From NCBI GenBank assembly GCA_036940085.1, contig JALLBK010000622.1, positions 1 to 33,907 of the forward strand: 33,907 bases of DNA, in the 5' to 3' direction. Origin of the DNA: Discostella pseudostelligera (Eukaryota; Bacillariophyta; Thalassiosirophyceae; Thalassiosirales; Thalassiosiraceae). The notes beneath the pieces were generated by a model. The model had not been told where the DNA came from. It worked only from the letters and a program-made list of their open reading frames with translations, and searched no databases. Positions 11,413 through 22,801 of this stretch are shown one piece after another. Position 1 is the first letter of the stretch; every line of letters begins with the position of its first letter. Made by a program: the position numbers and the translations under genes.

Positions 11413-12783
11413 TTACATCCCATCCGAATCCGACGTGATTATCGGAAATCCAATAGCGGGAAACGACAATCCATTGATTTCCCCATTTACATCGCATGAA
11501 ACACCCTCCCAATCACAAACTGGTAACTCCGACTTCCAACCTCCACGTTGCTGTTCGCTCCATGAATCTCCTGTATTTATTTGTGCGTCAAGAGGTGGGG
11601 GTCGACGGCAGAAAAAAGACAAATAATAAGATAACATAATCAGCAATATATAGACATGGGCAGTAGAATGTCTAATAGAAAGAAAGCAGAGGAAGCGACC
11701 TTCTGACTTACCACTCGCCAAATCGTAAAGCATTCCTAGTAAATCTTCCACGGTAACAACTTGGCAAGCACTACTCCCAACACGTAGTGTGGTAGTCCCC
11801 TCGGGGCAGGGCAAACAATGTTTGTCATCGTTGTTGGTTGTGATGTAGTCTTTGTAGTCCAAGTCGTAGTAGTCGGGATCTTCCCCTCCCTCTCCTTCTG
11901 ATGACAAAGTAGTAGTAGTAGCGACAGTAGTAGCAGAAGGTAGGGCAACTGAATATGTCCCTAATGGACATGGAGTTCGAGTGACGTCGGGAGAAGTAGC
12001 CGGAGATTGTTTGCGTTTATTCTCGACAATTGTAGTAAACGTATTTTGAGCGTTGACAGGATCGTCATTGATTATGCCATCGGTTTTGACATCATGAATG
12101 TGATGCATCTGAATGTCATCGCCACCTCCTTCATCTTCTACCTCTTCCAAGTCTTCGTATCTGTTGCTCTCTTTGTGGTTCGCGCCGTCACGTCGAATCC
12201 TGACATCCTCCTCCTCATCAATAATATCATCACCCCCACCCCCACCATAACCATCATAATCATTCTGAAAAATCAATTGTTCATGATTCATGACAAAGTC
12301 TGCCAAATCGGAGGGCAAAGAATCAATATCAAGTTCCAATTCGAGCAAGTTGTTGTTGCTATTTCTGCTGCTTTTGAAGTTATTGCGATGGTGGATATTA
12401 CTGATAATGTTATCAAAATAATTTGGCACTTGATCTGCCTCGATGATGCGCCAGTTGACGTCCACGGGGGGTGGCGGTTCACATTGCTCTTGGTGGTTGC
12501 CGCCACTATTAGCACAGTGCTGTTGCGAATCGGCAGACAAGACCTTCTTTAATTGGGCCTCGACATGATTTTGAAGGCGGGCACGTAGGAGTTGTTGCAT
12601 CGCATCGTCGTCACCGTCGTTGTTGTTGTCAGAGACGGAATCATGCGCATCATAATATTCGAAGTTGGCATCGCCGTCGCCGTTACCATCGGCCGCCACC
12701 TGTCGCTGCGCCGCGGAAGCGGAGGCGATGAGCAAGGAAATACTGTTGAAGAATAGAATGCCGGGCCATTTCCAAATAATCAT
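11413..12783 (-). CDS. Secreted protein with Cys-rich motif and LRR N-terminal cap, apparently truncated
   Basis: The ATG at 12783 opens a clear signal peptide (MIIWKWPGILFFNSISLLIA). About 250 Asp/Asn-rich residues follow, then a Cys-rich motif TCPLGTYS...CLPCPEGTTT...SAC resembling GCC2/GCC3 (ephrin-receptor-like) repeats. Exons 12783-11712 and 11570-11413 join in phase 1 and give 409 residues. Across the splice, the LYDLASG segment meets DSWSEQQRGGW, then VCDWEGVSCDVNGEINGL, a typical LRR N-terminal cap. The protein stops about 18 residues later, before any leucine-rich repeat. The 141-nt intron is a multiple of three and has no in-frame stop, so the unspliced frame would also be open (456 residues, with an added hydrophobic stretch). 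Function is unknown; an extracellular or surface role is inferred. Confidence 0.68.
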   Translation of the reverse strand: MIIWKWPGILFFNSISLLIASASAAQRQVAADGNGDGDANFEYYDAHDSVSDNNNDGDDDAMQQLLRARLQNHVEAQLKKVLSADSQQHCANSGGNHQEQCEPPPPVDVNWRIIEADQVPNYFDNIISNIHHRNNFKSSRNSNNNLLELELDIDSLPSDLADFVMNHEQLIFQNDYDGYGGGGGDDIIDEEEDVRIRRDGANHKESNRYEDLEEVEDEGGGDDIQMHHIHDVKTDGIINDDPVNAQNTFTTIVENKRKQSPATSPDVTRTPCPLGTYSVALPSATTVATTTTLSSEGEGGEDPDYYDLDYKDYITTNNDDKHCLPCPEGTTTLRVGSSACQVVTVEDLLGMLYDLASGKSEGRFLCFLSIRHSTAHVYILLIMLSYYLSFFCRRPPPLDAQINTGDSWSEQQRGGWKSELPVCDWEGVSCDVNGEINGLSFPAIGFPIITSDSDGM

Positions 12784-13145
12784 GATGGAGGAAGTGAGGT
12801 AATGGCGCGAAGATTAGGAGTGGAAGTTGTTGGTGGATTGTACCATATAATATATTGGTTTGGTATTGGTTGCTGGCTGCGTGCCTTGAGCTTGATTGAG
12901 GAGCATAGTATTTTTTGTACCATACCACTTCAACAACACCTCTCATCCTCCTATCAGCCAAACAACCCACAAAAATCGCGCCCACCATGAGCGCCGCTGC
13001 CGCCCCTACGAATGTGCGTTGTGCAAATCGGCGTATCGTAGGGCGGCAAGCGACGACATGCAGTCCGTCAGCCAGCCCCTTCCATTCTTTGACTCCACGT
13101 GGAAGGAAACAGAGTTCATCCTGACGCCAGACAGACGATGATTTC

Positions 13146-13217
13146 AGATTTTGGTACGGTCCGTAAGATTTTGGTACGGAACGTATGGTACGGAACGTAA
13201 GATATTGGTGCGGAGAA
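13146..13217. repeat. Degenerate 20-bp tandem repeat upstream of IML1
   Basis: Successive units are AGATTTTGGTACGGTCCGTA (13146-13165), AGATTTTGGTACGGAACGTA (13166-13185), a 14-base partial unit (13186-13199) and a decayed unit from 13200. TACGGTCCGTA within the first unit is an odd-length inverted repeat. The array lies in the 646-base gap 12784-13429 between the divergent LRR-cap and IML1 genes; I saw nothing else recognisable in that gap. It shares the core CGTAAGATTTTGG with the array at 22802-22893. Confidence 0.75.
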
Positions 13218-13429
13218 AGATATTATTGGATCGATGACCATGACACAATAGACATTAGCCCGTCGGCGTTCTCACAAGAGAGCCGCCATTGGACTCTACT
13301 ACTTATTCAACCTTAGCATGCTATATCGACTGCAAATTGAGTGCTAGCTCCATGTATATCCACCCGCACACCAGCAGGATTTCATCATCTTATTGTTCTT
13401 GATATCGTAGTGCAATACTATCAAATAAT

Positions 13430-16400
13430 ATGGCGGTCCTCCGACTGCCGCTTCCCGGCGACGCATCATCGTCGTCGTCGTCGTCAGCTCAGACGAACAG
13501 CGCTGACGATGGCAGAATGAATAATAGGAGAAGGGTGACGTCGATGACGACGACGCAACAACATTCATCGACAAGTGCATCAATTTCATTGAGAAGACGG
13601 ATTCCCAATATTAGCTCTGCATCGTCGACGTCACCAACTGATTACTCTACCATCGGGATCAATGCTACATTTTCCACCACGCCCATCACGTCCAATCTTG
13701 CATCATCATCATTATCGTCGCCAATGGCATTGGGGATGATGGGAGGAGGAGGATTTCCATCATTTACTGGTGATAATCATGCTCATCGTACCAACATTAT
13801 TTCATCGTCGTCGTCTTCGTCGTCGTGGAGCAATCTTCATGGTGGAAATACTGGAGTTGTTGTTGGTGGGGCAATAGGTGCAGATGTTACGGCACATTCA
13901 CAATCCACACAATGGCAATATCCATGGCAGCGTTTACAACAGCCGCAACAGCATCATCATAATAATCATCGTCCTCAACAGCAGCAGCAACACCAATCGC
14001 TGATATTACCACCAAAGCATCCTGCAACTGCAATTTCTCTGCTGGGAGGTAGGGGAGGAACCAATGGCAATTTATTAGGACCGGTTACTACTACTAACAT
14101 GCCTCTTAGTAGGATGGTCGGAGGTGGTCACCACGAGCAACCGCAGCTACTATCTCAACACCAACAACTTTTGCATCCGCATCCGAAACATCAGCCTCCG
14201 ATGCAGCAGATGAAATCATTAACATTGGGGACGCAAGCAGTTGCTGCCGTAGGATCGGGTGAGCAACAACTCCTCCCAGAAACATCACCCGAGGAGAAGG
14301 AAGAGGAGGAGGACGTTGTGGAGGAGGAAGAAGAGGTGCCACTGAACACCGGTCCGGTTACATTGGGTATACACGAGGCGCAAACCTTTGACGGGGTCGA
14401 ATTGGCACTGCACCCTGATGTCTTTGCGGGTAGCAATAACAGTTGCAGCAATTTTGGCGATGCGCAAGAGCAATGCCTTCGACCAGGAGATTTGGTGGAA
14501 ATTCGAGTATGGTGTGCTCGTCCCGGAATGGCCGCACAGGCGAGCAGCGTTTTGCAGCAGTCTAATAGTTTGGTCGATTCGGTCTTGAAGCCAAAGCCAG
14601 GAACTACTACTTCTGCTGTAACGACGCGACAATCGCTTCATTCTCGAAATGCATCCTTGACTACGGTGACATCTTCAATCAGCAATACATCGTTGACGAA
14701 CACACCTCTTGCCACACAAAAACAGCAACTTAGCAACATAATCGTTCAGGCTCCACCTCCACTGCAAGTCTTAGTGGGTGGAGGAGGGTCAATGTTGTCC
14801 TTGTGTGGAAGTGTGGATGGCAATTCGACTGAATCGGACAAGCTATTTGGAGAAAATCTTCTCCATGGGGAGATTTTATTTGAAACACCCAAAGCTCCCG
14901 CCCCCGCAATATCTGCATCGAACATCACTTCCGTCTTGTCGGATGCTGCATCGAGCTTATTTCGGAAAATTTCGGCACCATTAGTGGAAGATGCAGGAGG
15001 AAGTCAGCACAGCGAGGATGCGTCGGTATTCACACACAGCCGGGATAACTCATTGGTGAGCAACACTACCCGAGAGGAGGATGTGCAACTGCCACTACCA
15101 GTGATGGCGACGGCAAATACTTTACCTCAGGAGGCGCAATTTCTATCCTTACAACGGGATAGTAAACTCATGACACCAAGTTCTTCGCCACATTTACCAC
15201 TGTCACCTACGTCCCACTCGGCCAATCTAGTCAAGGCATCGTCTCCTTCTTCAGCTCATTCCTCGCCGCCGAAACAAATGGCTCCTCCTAAATCTACCCC
15301 AAATGCGAATCCCATACGCTCGAAGTCAGTTAATGCTCCCATATCCGCCGGATCAAATACACCCACCGTGAGACGGTCAGCGAGCGCATCAGTCGAAAAA
15401 CTGCCACCGACTTTATTTCTCACGTCAGATATTGGAGCTCCAACGAATTCGCTTCAGGTAGCGTACACAGCTACCATGCAATCTCGTTCAAACCCACCGC
15501 ATGGAGGAACCGACTCAAATCATGATCGTCATCAATCTATTATGAGGTCAAGCGGGTCGGCTATTGGAGTCGAGAATAGTACGGTCTCTAGTCATCGTCG
15601 GCATTGCACCAGTATTCCTGCAACAACGTCGTCGTTAGTCTTTTCTTCCTCGTTTCCGGCTCCCACCTTGCCACAGTCCGCGGTAGGGTCTACCATTCAA
15701 AAAGGAAATATGGTCATAAGTGCCAGCAATACATCCAAACAAATCACCGACATGTTGCAGAGCACTCATAACGTGCGAATATCCTTTATAATGCCTGTCT
15801 CAGAGGGAAGTTTGACAAGTATTAAGAGTGGAGCACGAACAAAAGTATCATTGTTGAGAACTGTTGCAGACTTGTATGGCATTACAGCATACGATACCGT
15901 CACTGTTACTCAAATCGCAAGGAGCAAGTCCCCAATCGTACAGCAATCCATCGCAGCAGACTTTCTCACTGTTACATTCAAGGATCAGTTCGTCAGCAGA
16001 GGAGACATGTATAAGTTTCAAAAGGAATTCATAAATAGTTGGGTGTATGAAGGGAAAAGACTCTCATTCAACGGGATCCAGACCATCACAAAAGTTATAA
16101 GGCGTGGCGATCATGTGGTCCGGGCAGCGCTCATTTCAGAAGATACAAAATTGACTTTCAGAAGCAGGTCCGCACGCATCATCTGGCTCGTCCAAATGAG
16201 CTCCGAAATGTGGGACTTTGCACCGCCCTATGACGCCGTCGGTACTCAAACAAACCATGAGCCGTCATGTAAAATCTATTTTGACAAATTTGTGGACTTT
16301 TTCCGAAGGCTTTTCAGCAAATGGAAGAAATTGCAGGTGAGATCCGATTTACTGGTGCGAGTGTTGGAATGATGTGTACTTGTGACTAACCTTTATTTCG

Positions 16401-19400
16401 TATCTGAAATCTCCGTGGTAATAGCTGACTCATAATCTCACAGTAGTTTTCTTCAGTCGGACTTACATTCGCCAGCAAGAGGGCGAGAGCGAGGAAAAAT
16501 CTTCAACTTCCGTCCATGTCGACTCTGACGGAAGGAAATTTGTAGACCATTACAAAATCGTAATCGACAATGAAATGAGTGCCGGCGACAATCTGATACT
16601 TCGAATAAAGCAAGAATTTGTCAACTATCCCAAAGAAGTTATGTGGAATTTAACACGAGGTAACGAAAGGACTCCATCCACAGCATCTCAAGGCAACGTT
16701 CTTGAAGCCATCAACATTACTCTCAATCTACTTCATTTGCACTACATCGATCGCGATCTCCATCGAACGGGCAATAGCATTGTTGTCATCACACCAGGAA
16801 ACGGGGTGTTTGAAATAGAAAAGAACCTTGCAGGTATCACCAAGCAGCGAATGATGGATAACGGAATTGGTTCAGATATGCTGAGCCTTGGCTTACCTCC
16901 ATTGCATGTCGCGCCATTTTTCCTCTACAAGGAGAAAGGAACATCGAGTGCTGAAGAAATCCAGGGATTTGATGATTGGAAGACCTACTTTGAAGTACCT
17001 CATTGGATGAATTTATCTTTTGTCGATTATGACAACGATGAGGAACCCCACAAAGAAAACGTTAACGATGGTAAGCGTCGATCAATCATGAGCGAAGTCT
17101 GATCTCTTAGCTACTTACTAACTCGTTTCGACACACCTCATTCAGATGACATCAACGACAATACAGATAAAATTGGAGACGACAAAATTCTTTTTCAGTG
17201 GAGTGCATCAAATGGCTTCTTAAAGCGACATAGGATTGGTCTGAATGCGCCGGAGAAACAACGTGATCCAAGAAATTCCGAGAGACATCAGTATAAACAT
17301 CTGATTTCGGACCGGGATTTCGAAGACATTCTCCAGGCATGTCGACCAAGATATCGAGGAGAGCATGGCACTGGCCTGCCACTGTCGCTCGAAACTCTAT
17401 TGGATAAAGTCGCCCCTGGGGTCAACATTGAGACTGAACGCCCAGTCCAAGAAGTTTCTTCCGACGACAAGAAATATTTCCCTACGCATCATGGGGGAAA
17501 TAATTCAAGATCAAAACACCTTGAGTGGGGTGCGGTCAATTTCGATGAGGACGTTAACCCAAAGACACTTATTAATTCGCAGCAAACAAACAATAGATTT
17601 ATTCCGGACTTACCGCCGAGTCCATCTTCAAGCTTTACCAACATTGGGAGCCATTTGTTGAACAGGTTTTCATCTAAGCTACTGGACTCTCCTCACTTAC
17701 AATCACCCAGGTCACTTGAAGCTAGACGTTTTGGTACAAGTGTAGGAGATTCTCAAGCATTATCACAAAAGGCGATGAAGAGCGGTGCTGGAAACAATGC
17801 TGCTCAACATACACTTTCAGACATCCGAATGATGATGGCTGAACATGACGAAAACACCTTCTACAACAGCATCAAGGACCACGACAAATACGAAAACAAA
17901 GCGCAGAGTCTAATGGGAGATAGTATTAGAAACAATGTCATCGAATCATTTTGGTGAGTAAAATCTTCTTGACGACTCAGCTGGGTCGTTTGAATTGTAT
18001 TCCCCGTCTCCGTCTCACTCTTTGTATTCGTTTTCAAGCCCTGTGAGCCCTGTACTTGAAAGGAGAGATACAATTCGTTCTCACGTGTTTCCTAAAGGCG
18101 GAATAGAAGCAGCCTTAATACAGCACGATGGTAGTTTCAACAGAGAAGGAAAACATTCGAGATTAGGTGCAGTGCTGAATTCTAACGGATCGCCAATTCT
18201 ATCTGGAGTTTCTCCTCCATCTCTGGCAGTATCACCTTTGCGACTTGGAATCACTCCTATCAGCCTGGACAGGCGCAATGAAGGGCTTCGTCCTAGCGTT
18301 ATGAGGCTTGTTGCTCCGGACGTTATTCCTCGTGCTTCACGATTTGTCGACGCCGCAGATGCATTTCAGCCATTAGAATCACAGCGAAAGACTCTCAGCC
18401 AGACTCATGCAAAATCGAGAGACGATGTTTACCATTATAATAAAGCGCCAAGTCACAGCGTTACGGACAACAGACTCTTGCATCGACGGAAGTCTCAGTG
18501 GGACAATGTCGAGCCTAGTGGAAGCACTGAAATTGGTTCCGCTGGCGAGCGAAATTCACAAACTTTATCTCCGCAGCGTGTCAAGATTAAGACTCAGGTC
18601 AATCGAAAGCCTCAGCAACTGCAGTCATTTCGTAATCGTCAGAAATCGTGGGTTCTCAACCCATTCCGTCAGGAGGACGAAGAAGAAGTCTTGGCGAAGC
18701 GGACTCACAATAGAAGGAGATGGTCGCATGTATTTCCTTTAGGAGAGGATGAATTCAAACGACATGCTGGGCCAAACTGGAAAAGTTTGTGTCAGCCTGC
18801 AATTTGTGAGTTTAGATATGCTCTTTGGTTTGCTTGGTCGGACTAGATGAATGACGAACTCACTACCTCTTATTTGTATGAATCAGTACCGATGACAATT
18901 GATTTTCATCCATCTCCGCAAGACCTAGATGATCAAGCGAAATTCTCTGTCAAACAGTATTCAGTTACCCTGCCGCCAATGAATGAGACTACATATACGA
19001 GCCATACTGAGCTCCTCGACGACCTACTAATGCAACGAATGCGACAAGATTTCCAAATAGTACCGCGGAGCATTATACGACAACACGCCCGTCGCGATGC
19101 AGAGAACGTTCTAGAAGCTACATTGAGTATGGGCCATAAAATCCAAAGACTTTCGTACAACCCCAGCACCGACTCTGTCGATGTCGTTCAGTACTATGCA
19201 CGCTTTGCTGAAGATGAGACTCCTCAAACATATCACTACCTATTGTGGTCTACACTTCAGCAAGATTACGTGAAGGCTTCACAAACGTTTACAAAATACA
19301 CCCGGCCATATCGATGGAATGAGTTAGACATGCTGATTGGAATGAGTCAAATACGATCAGTATTGAAATGATAACCAGCAGCGAAGCTGGTCCACAAGCC

Positions 19401-20133
19401 AGCTCCGGAGACAAGCGATTTGTTGTTGATCTTAGAAAGAAGAGAGACGATAAGTATGAATGGATGGAAGTGGTTCATGATTCAAATTGTGACACTCGAC
19501 GAACATTTCGGATAACTGTTCAGTGGCTCGTCGCAGTTGCCAGCAAAATTGACCAACATGCGAAAAATCTCCAGAGGCGGTGTTCTCAGTATGGCCTCAA
19601 GCTGGTCAGCGCACCTCACTGTTCGTGCCTAAGATCTTGCTTTATGAATCCGGTAAGATTCCTATCATATATATTTCGTCAAGTCATTGCATATATTGTT
19701 TTTAATGCATCATCTCATTTCATATATTTAGTTCGCTGTGCCCATCAATAACCTAGTTCATGATAAAGACTGCGTAGATGCAATTGAGCAAGCGCTGACA
19801 AAATATTTCGACTTTGTCTATGATGGCAACCACATGTCCGACCCTAATGACATTGAATGCCTCGATAGCTTTGACTTTGTTGCGAACAAGTGGTCGATAA
19901 AAGAGAAGAAGGAGTTTGTGGTAGGTCGCCAATACCTTCATCGAACAGGAACATTATTCATACGGTTCTTGAGAGATACGAGAGGATGCGCCATCATTAT
20001 CATATATCTGAACCAACGGCATATTGCTGGGGATGAGCGGCTTCTTTGGAGTGCAAGGGCAGTGTTTCATCGGGTTGAACAATACATAGTAGAGGTTTGC
20101 AAAGAGTCTGGTTGTTTTGAAGTATTAAAATAG
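13430..20133 (+). CDS. IML1: IML1/DEPDC5-like GATOR1 subunit, DEP domain apparently absent
   Basis: Exons: 13430-16336, 16425-17070, 17146-17953, 18039-18805, 18887 to about 19652, and 19732-20133, roughly 2100 residues against about 1600 in yeast and human. Introns are 75-88 nt. After 320 low-complexity residues come FDGVELALHPDVF and LRPGDLVEIRVW, the Iml1 N-terminal domain, interrupted by a Ser/Pro-rich insert of about 400 residues. It resumes with CKIYFDKFVDFFRRLFSKW and, after the splice, LTHNLTVVFFSRTYI. Later family signatures are VVITPGNGVFEI, KQRMMDNGIGSDMLSLG, NWKSLCQPAILPMTIDF (across intron 4), YRWNELDMLI, and a C-terminal domain with FRITVQWLVAVASKIDQ and LQRRCSQYGLKLV. GATOR1 is the RagA/Gtr1 GAP complex that restrains TORC1 on the lysosome or vacuole when amino acids are scarce. 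The frame shifts once near 19365 (see findings). Only about 45 residues separate the RFVV strand from the C-terminal domain, leaving no room for DEP. Confidence 0.88.
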
Positions 20134-20559
20134 AGATGAAGGCCACAGCAATCGTCGGATGCCTGCTCCAAACGCAAGATGACATTTCTTTTGCAACAGC
20201 CCTCGTCGCTCAACGTCTCCCTCATTGCAAAATCATCAAGTATTTATGTCGCCCTTTGTCCTCTCACCAGTTCCAGTTGACTGTGTTACGTTGACTGTGT
20301 TGCCCTTGATCGCCGGCCGTGCGATCACTCAGTTGTTCGTCTCTCGCTGGTCGCTGGTTCGAATTGGTGGTGCATGCTGCTATGGTACTTACACGTGTAC
20401 ATTCAAGTAAAAAATTCCCGCTATATTTTGCACGCCAAATTCAAATCTCTTTGCCAGTCAATCAAAAAGCAGCATGCAACCAACCTGCAGGCACAACACA
20501 AACGCCACCAACGCATGCAGACGCAGACGCAGATCCAAATATTGGCAAAGACGGTGACC
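20134..20559. other. Intergenic region between IML1 and the ABC1 kinase
   Basis: This stretch of 426 bases has no convincing gene. The kinase frame stays open upstream of its chosen ATG as far as 20374, but that extension is unlike the family and would spoil the presequence. A TTCGAAT near 20358 has no pairing arms for a tRNA. The 5' untranslated region and promoter of the kinase gene must lie here. Confidence 0.5.
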
Positions 20560-22574
20560 ATGACGACGATGCTTTCCTTTCGATCGGTAGGAGTAAGAGG
20601 TGGAAGGAGGAGAGTAGTCACCGGATCATTTCCCAATCAAGCATTCGCATCATCTAGTGCTGGCAGTTTTCATCGTTGCTATTACCATCGTGGACTGCCA
20701 TGCAGCGCCAGCGCACCTGCTGCGGCAGCGGCAGAGGGCAATGGTACCACTTCAAATTCAAATAATCGTCGATCATTAGCACTGGTAGGAATTATTGGTG
20801 GTGGAACAGCCGTTGCATCCATCGGGGGAGTGGCCTATCTAAATGAGCATCTGGGAGGTAGCGAGGGCTTACTACGAACGGCAAGTTTCTACTCACTGGC
20901 CATACCGAAATATGTGCAATACCGTTATCACATGATGGTAGATTCTTCCGATGAGGTTTGGGATCAATTGCACAAGGAGACGAGTAAGGCAGGATTAGAT
21001 AAAATTATGGAATTGCAGGGATTTTATGTCAAGTCGGGACAAATGTGTGCGGCGAATATTGGGAATGCCTTTCCACCGATTTGGCAAGAGACTATGGCAC
21101 CATTGCAAGATGATTGTCCTCCTAGGCCATTCACTGTTGTCAAATCAATAATTGAATCCGAATTTGGGAAGAATATCAATGAAATATTTGATTCGTTCGA
21201 GGAATCTCCAATCGGTGCTGCGAGCATTGGTCAAGTTCACAGAGCCACGCTCAAGGATGGCAGTAGAGTTGTGGTCAAGGTCATGTACCCAGGCGTGGAG
21301 GATGTGTTCCGAGGTGATGTCCGAACGATCAAGATGTTTGCCCAGGTGGCACAGCCAGTGCATGTTCCCCCGCTGATTGAAATTGAGAAGCAGTTTCTAA
21401 CCGAGTTCGATTATGCTCGTGAGGCGGAACAACTCGATAGAGTTCGGGGTAACATGATTGCTGCCAACTTATCTGGTGATTCAACTAGGTTATGTGCCTT
21501 GCCAAAGCCCTACTTGGACCTATGCACGAAGAGAGTCCTTGTGATGGAAGAACTAAAAGGGGACAAACTTGTTACTGCACTGAAGAAAGATATGCAATGG
21601 CAGATGGAGCGGGTGAACCGAACATTGGACACGTTGGGGGATGAGAAGAAGGAGAGTTTTGCGAAAGAATTTTCCTTGGGCGAGAATGGGCCTACCTCGG
21701 CGGAATATCAAACGTACATCCGATTGCTCGATGCAAAACGACGAATAGATAATGTATATTCGGCACTTTACAACGTGAGCATGGGCTGGCTTCCGGGGGT
21801 AAAGAAGAGGGAATATTTGGGGAAATCTACGTTGCCGATCAATCATGCAAAGCTCATTGATGACCTACTGTACATTCATGGTCACCAGGTAAGATGATTT
21901 GTACTTTATTTGATACCTACTGATCAATGCTTCTATCGCACATATCACATCGTGGCCACTTTCATTGAACATCCGTCAATTCAGATTCTCGTGGATGGAT
22001 GCTTTAACGGTGATTGCCACCCTGGCAATAGTGAGTATATTATTGATGACACCTGCCTCGCGGTTGCATCAACCTTGCCCCTAACCGCTGCCTTATCTCC
22101 TTCTCACCTCCAGTAATGCTTCTTGGAGTCGAGGAAGGGAATCCTCAATTAGGACTGATCGACTACGGGCAGGTGAAAGCCCTGACACGAGATGAGAGGC
22201 TGCTATTCTGCAAATTGATCATTGCACTCGCCGACGACAATAAAGAAGAAATCTGTACTCTGATGAAAGAGGCGGGGTACAAGTCAAAATATATGGATCC
22301 GAACATATTGTACAAATTCGCCAAAGTTGGATACGACGAGGATAACTTGGAATTGACCGAGGGCAAACACATTCAAGTTTACATGGAGCATTTGCACGAT
22401 AGCGATCCCGTCGATCAAATACCGCAACAATACATTATGGCATCTCGAGCTTCGATTCTTTTGCGGGGTTTGGGCCATGCAGTCCATCAGAGCCGAAGTG
22501 TTGCCAAGGCTTGGAGACCAATTGCTGTGAAAGCCTTGGAGGAAGCCGAACGTAATGTTTCACCTGTCGAATAA
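20560..22574 (+). CDS. ABC1/UbiB-family atypical kinase (ADCK type), probably mitochondrial
   Basis: Exons 20560-21888, 21985-22030 and 22114-22574 (introns 96 and 83 nt) give 611 residues. The ATG at 20560 starts an Arg/Ser-rich, acid-poor N terminus (MTTMLSFRSVGVRGGRRRVV) suited to mitochondrial import. Family hallmarks are present: the K-x-G-Q motif KSGQ (158-161), the Ala-rich loop GAASIGQVH (219-227) replacing the usual Gly-rich loop, the ATP lysine in VVVKVMYPGV (K240), FDYAREAEQL, the catalytic NGDCHPGN (451-458) and the metal-binding LIDYGQ (D475). The 46-nt exon 2 encodes almost all of the catalytic loop. UbiB proteins are ATPases or atypical kinases that support coenzyme Q and lipid metabolism. 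The KSGQ region and loops look closer to ADCK1/ADCK5 and their plant and algal relatives than to COQ8, but subfamily placement is uncertain. Confidence 0.9.
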
Positions 22575-22606
22575 ACAACCTGCTATCTAGCGACGGAGGC
22601 AATGTT

Positions 22607-22672
22607 CAACTGTTTGACCTACCCATGTTTAGTGAACTCAACTGTTTGAAATGTATACCTATGTTTAGCGAA
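22607..22672. repeat. Imperfect direct duplication downstream of the ABC1 kinase
   Basis: Two adjacent copies of a 30- to 34-base unit (22607-22636 and 22639-22672) both begin CAACTGTTTGA and end ATGTTTAGYGAA. They lie 33 bases after the kinase stop codon, probably in its 3' untranslated region. Confidence 0.7.
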
Positions 22673-22801
22673 CGGCAACTAGTATGTTCATAACACTTTA
22701 GTAGAGACTGCTGCCTACTACTATATTTCAATTGCTCCCTGAGGATATTGACCGTTTCGTTTTCCATCGAAGTGCACCATAAGCTACCATTAGATTACTT
22801 T

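Noticed and set aside
12007..12552. Plus-strand frame of 181 codons
   Set aside because: Antisense to the secreted LRR-cap gene, whose signal peptide, Cys motif and splice fit are far better evidence.
19360..19415. 56-nt intron in IML1
   Set aside because: It would repair the frame but is shorter than every other intron here, has no pyrimidine tract and uses a weak acceptor; kept only as an alternative.
20340..20400. Possible tRNA because of GGTTCGAATT
   Set aside because: The flanking bases cannot form a T-stem or acceptor stem.
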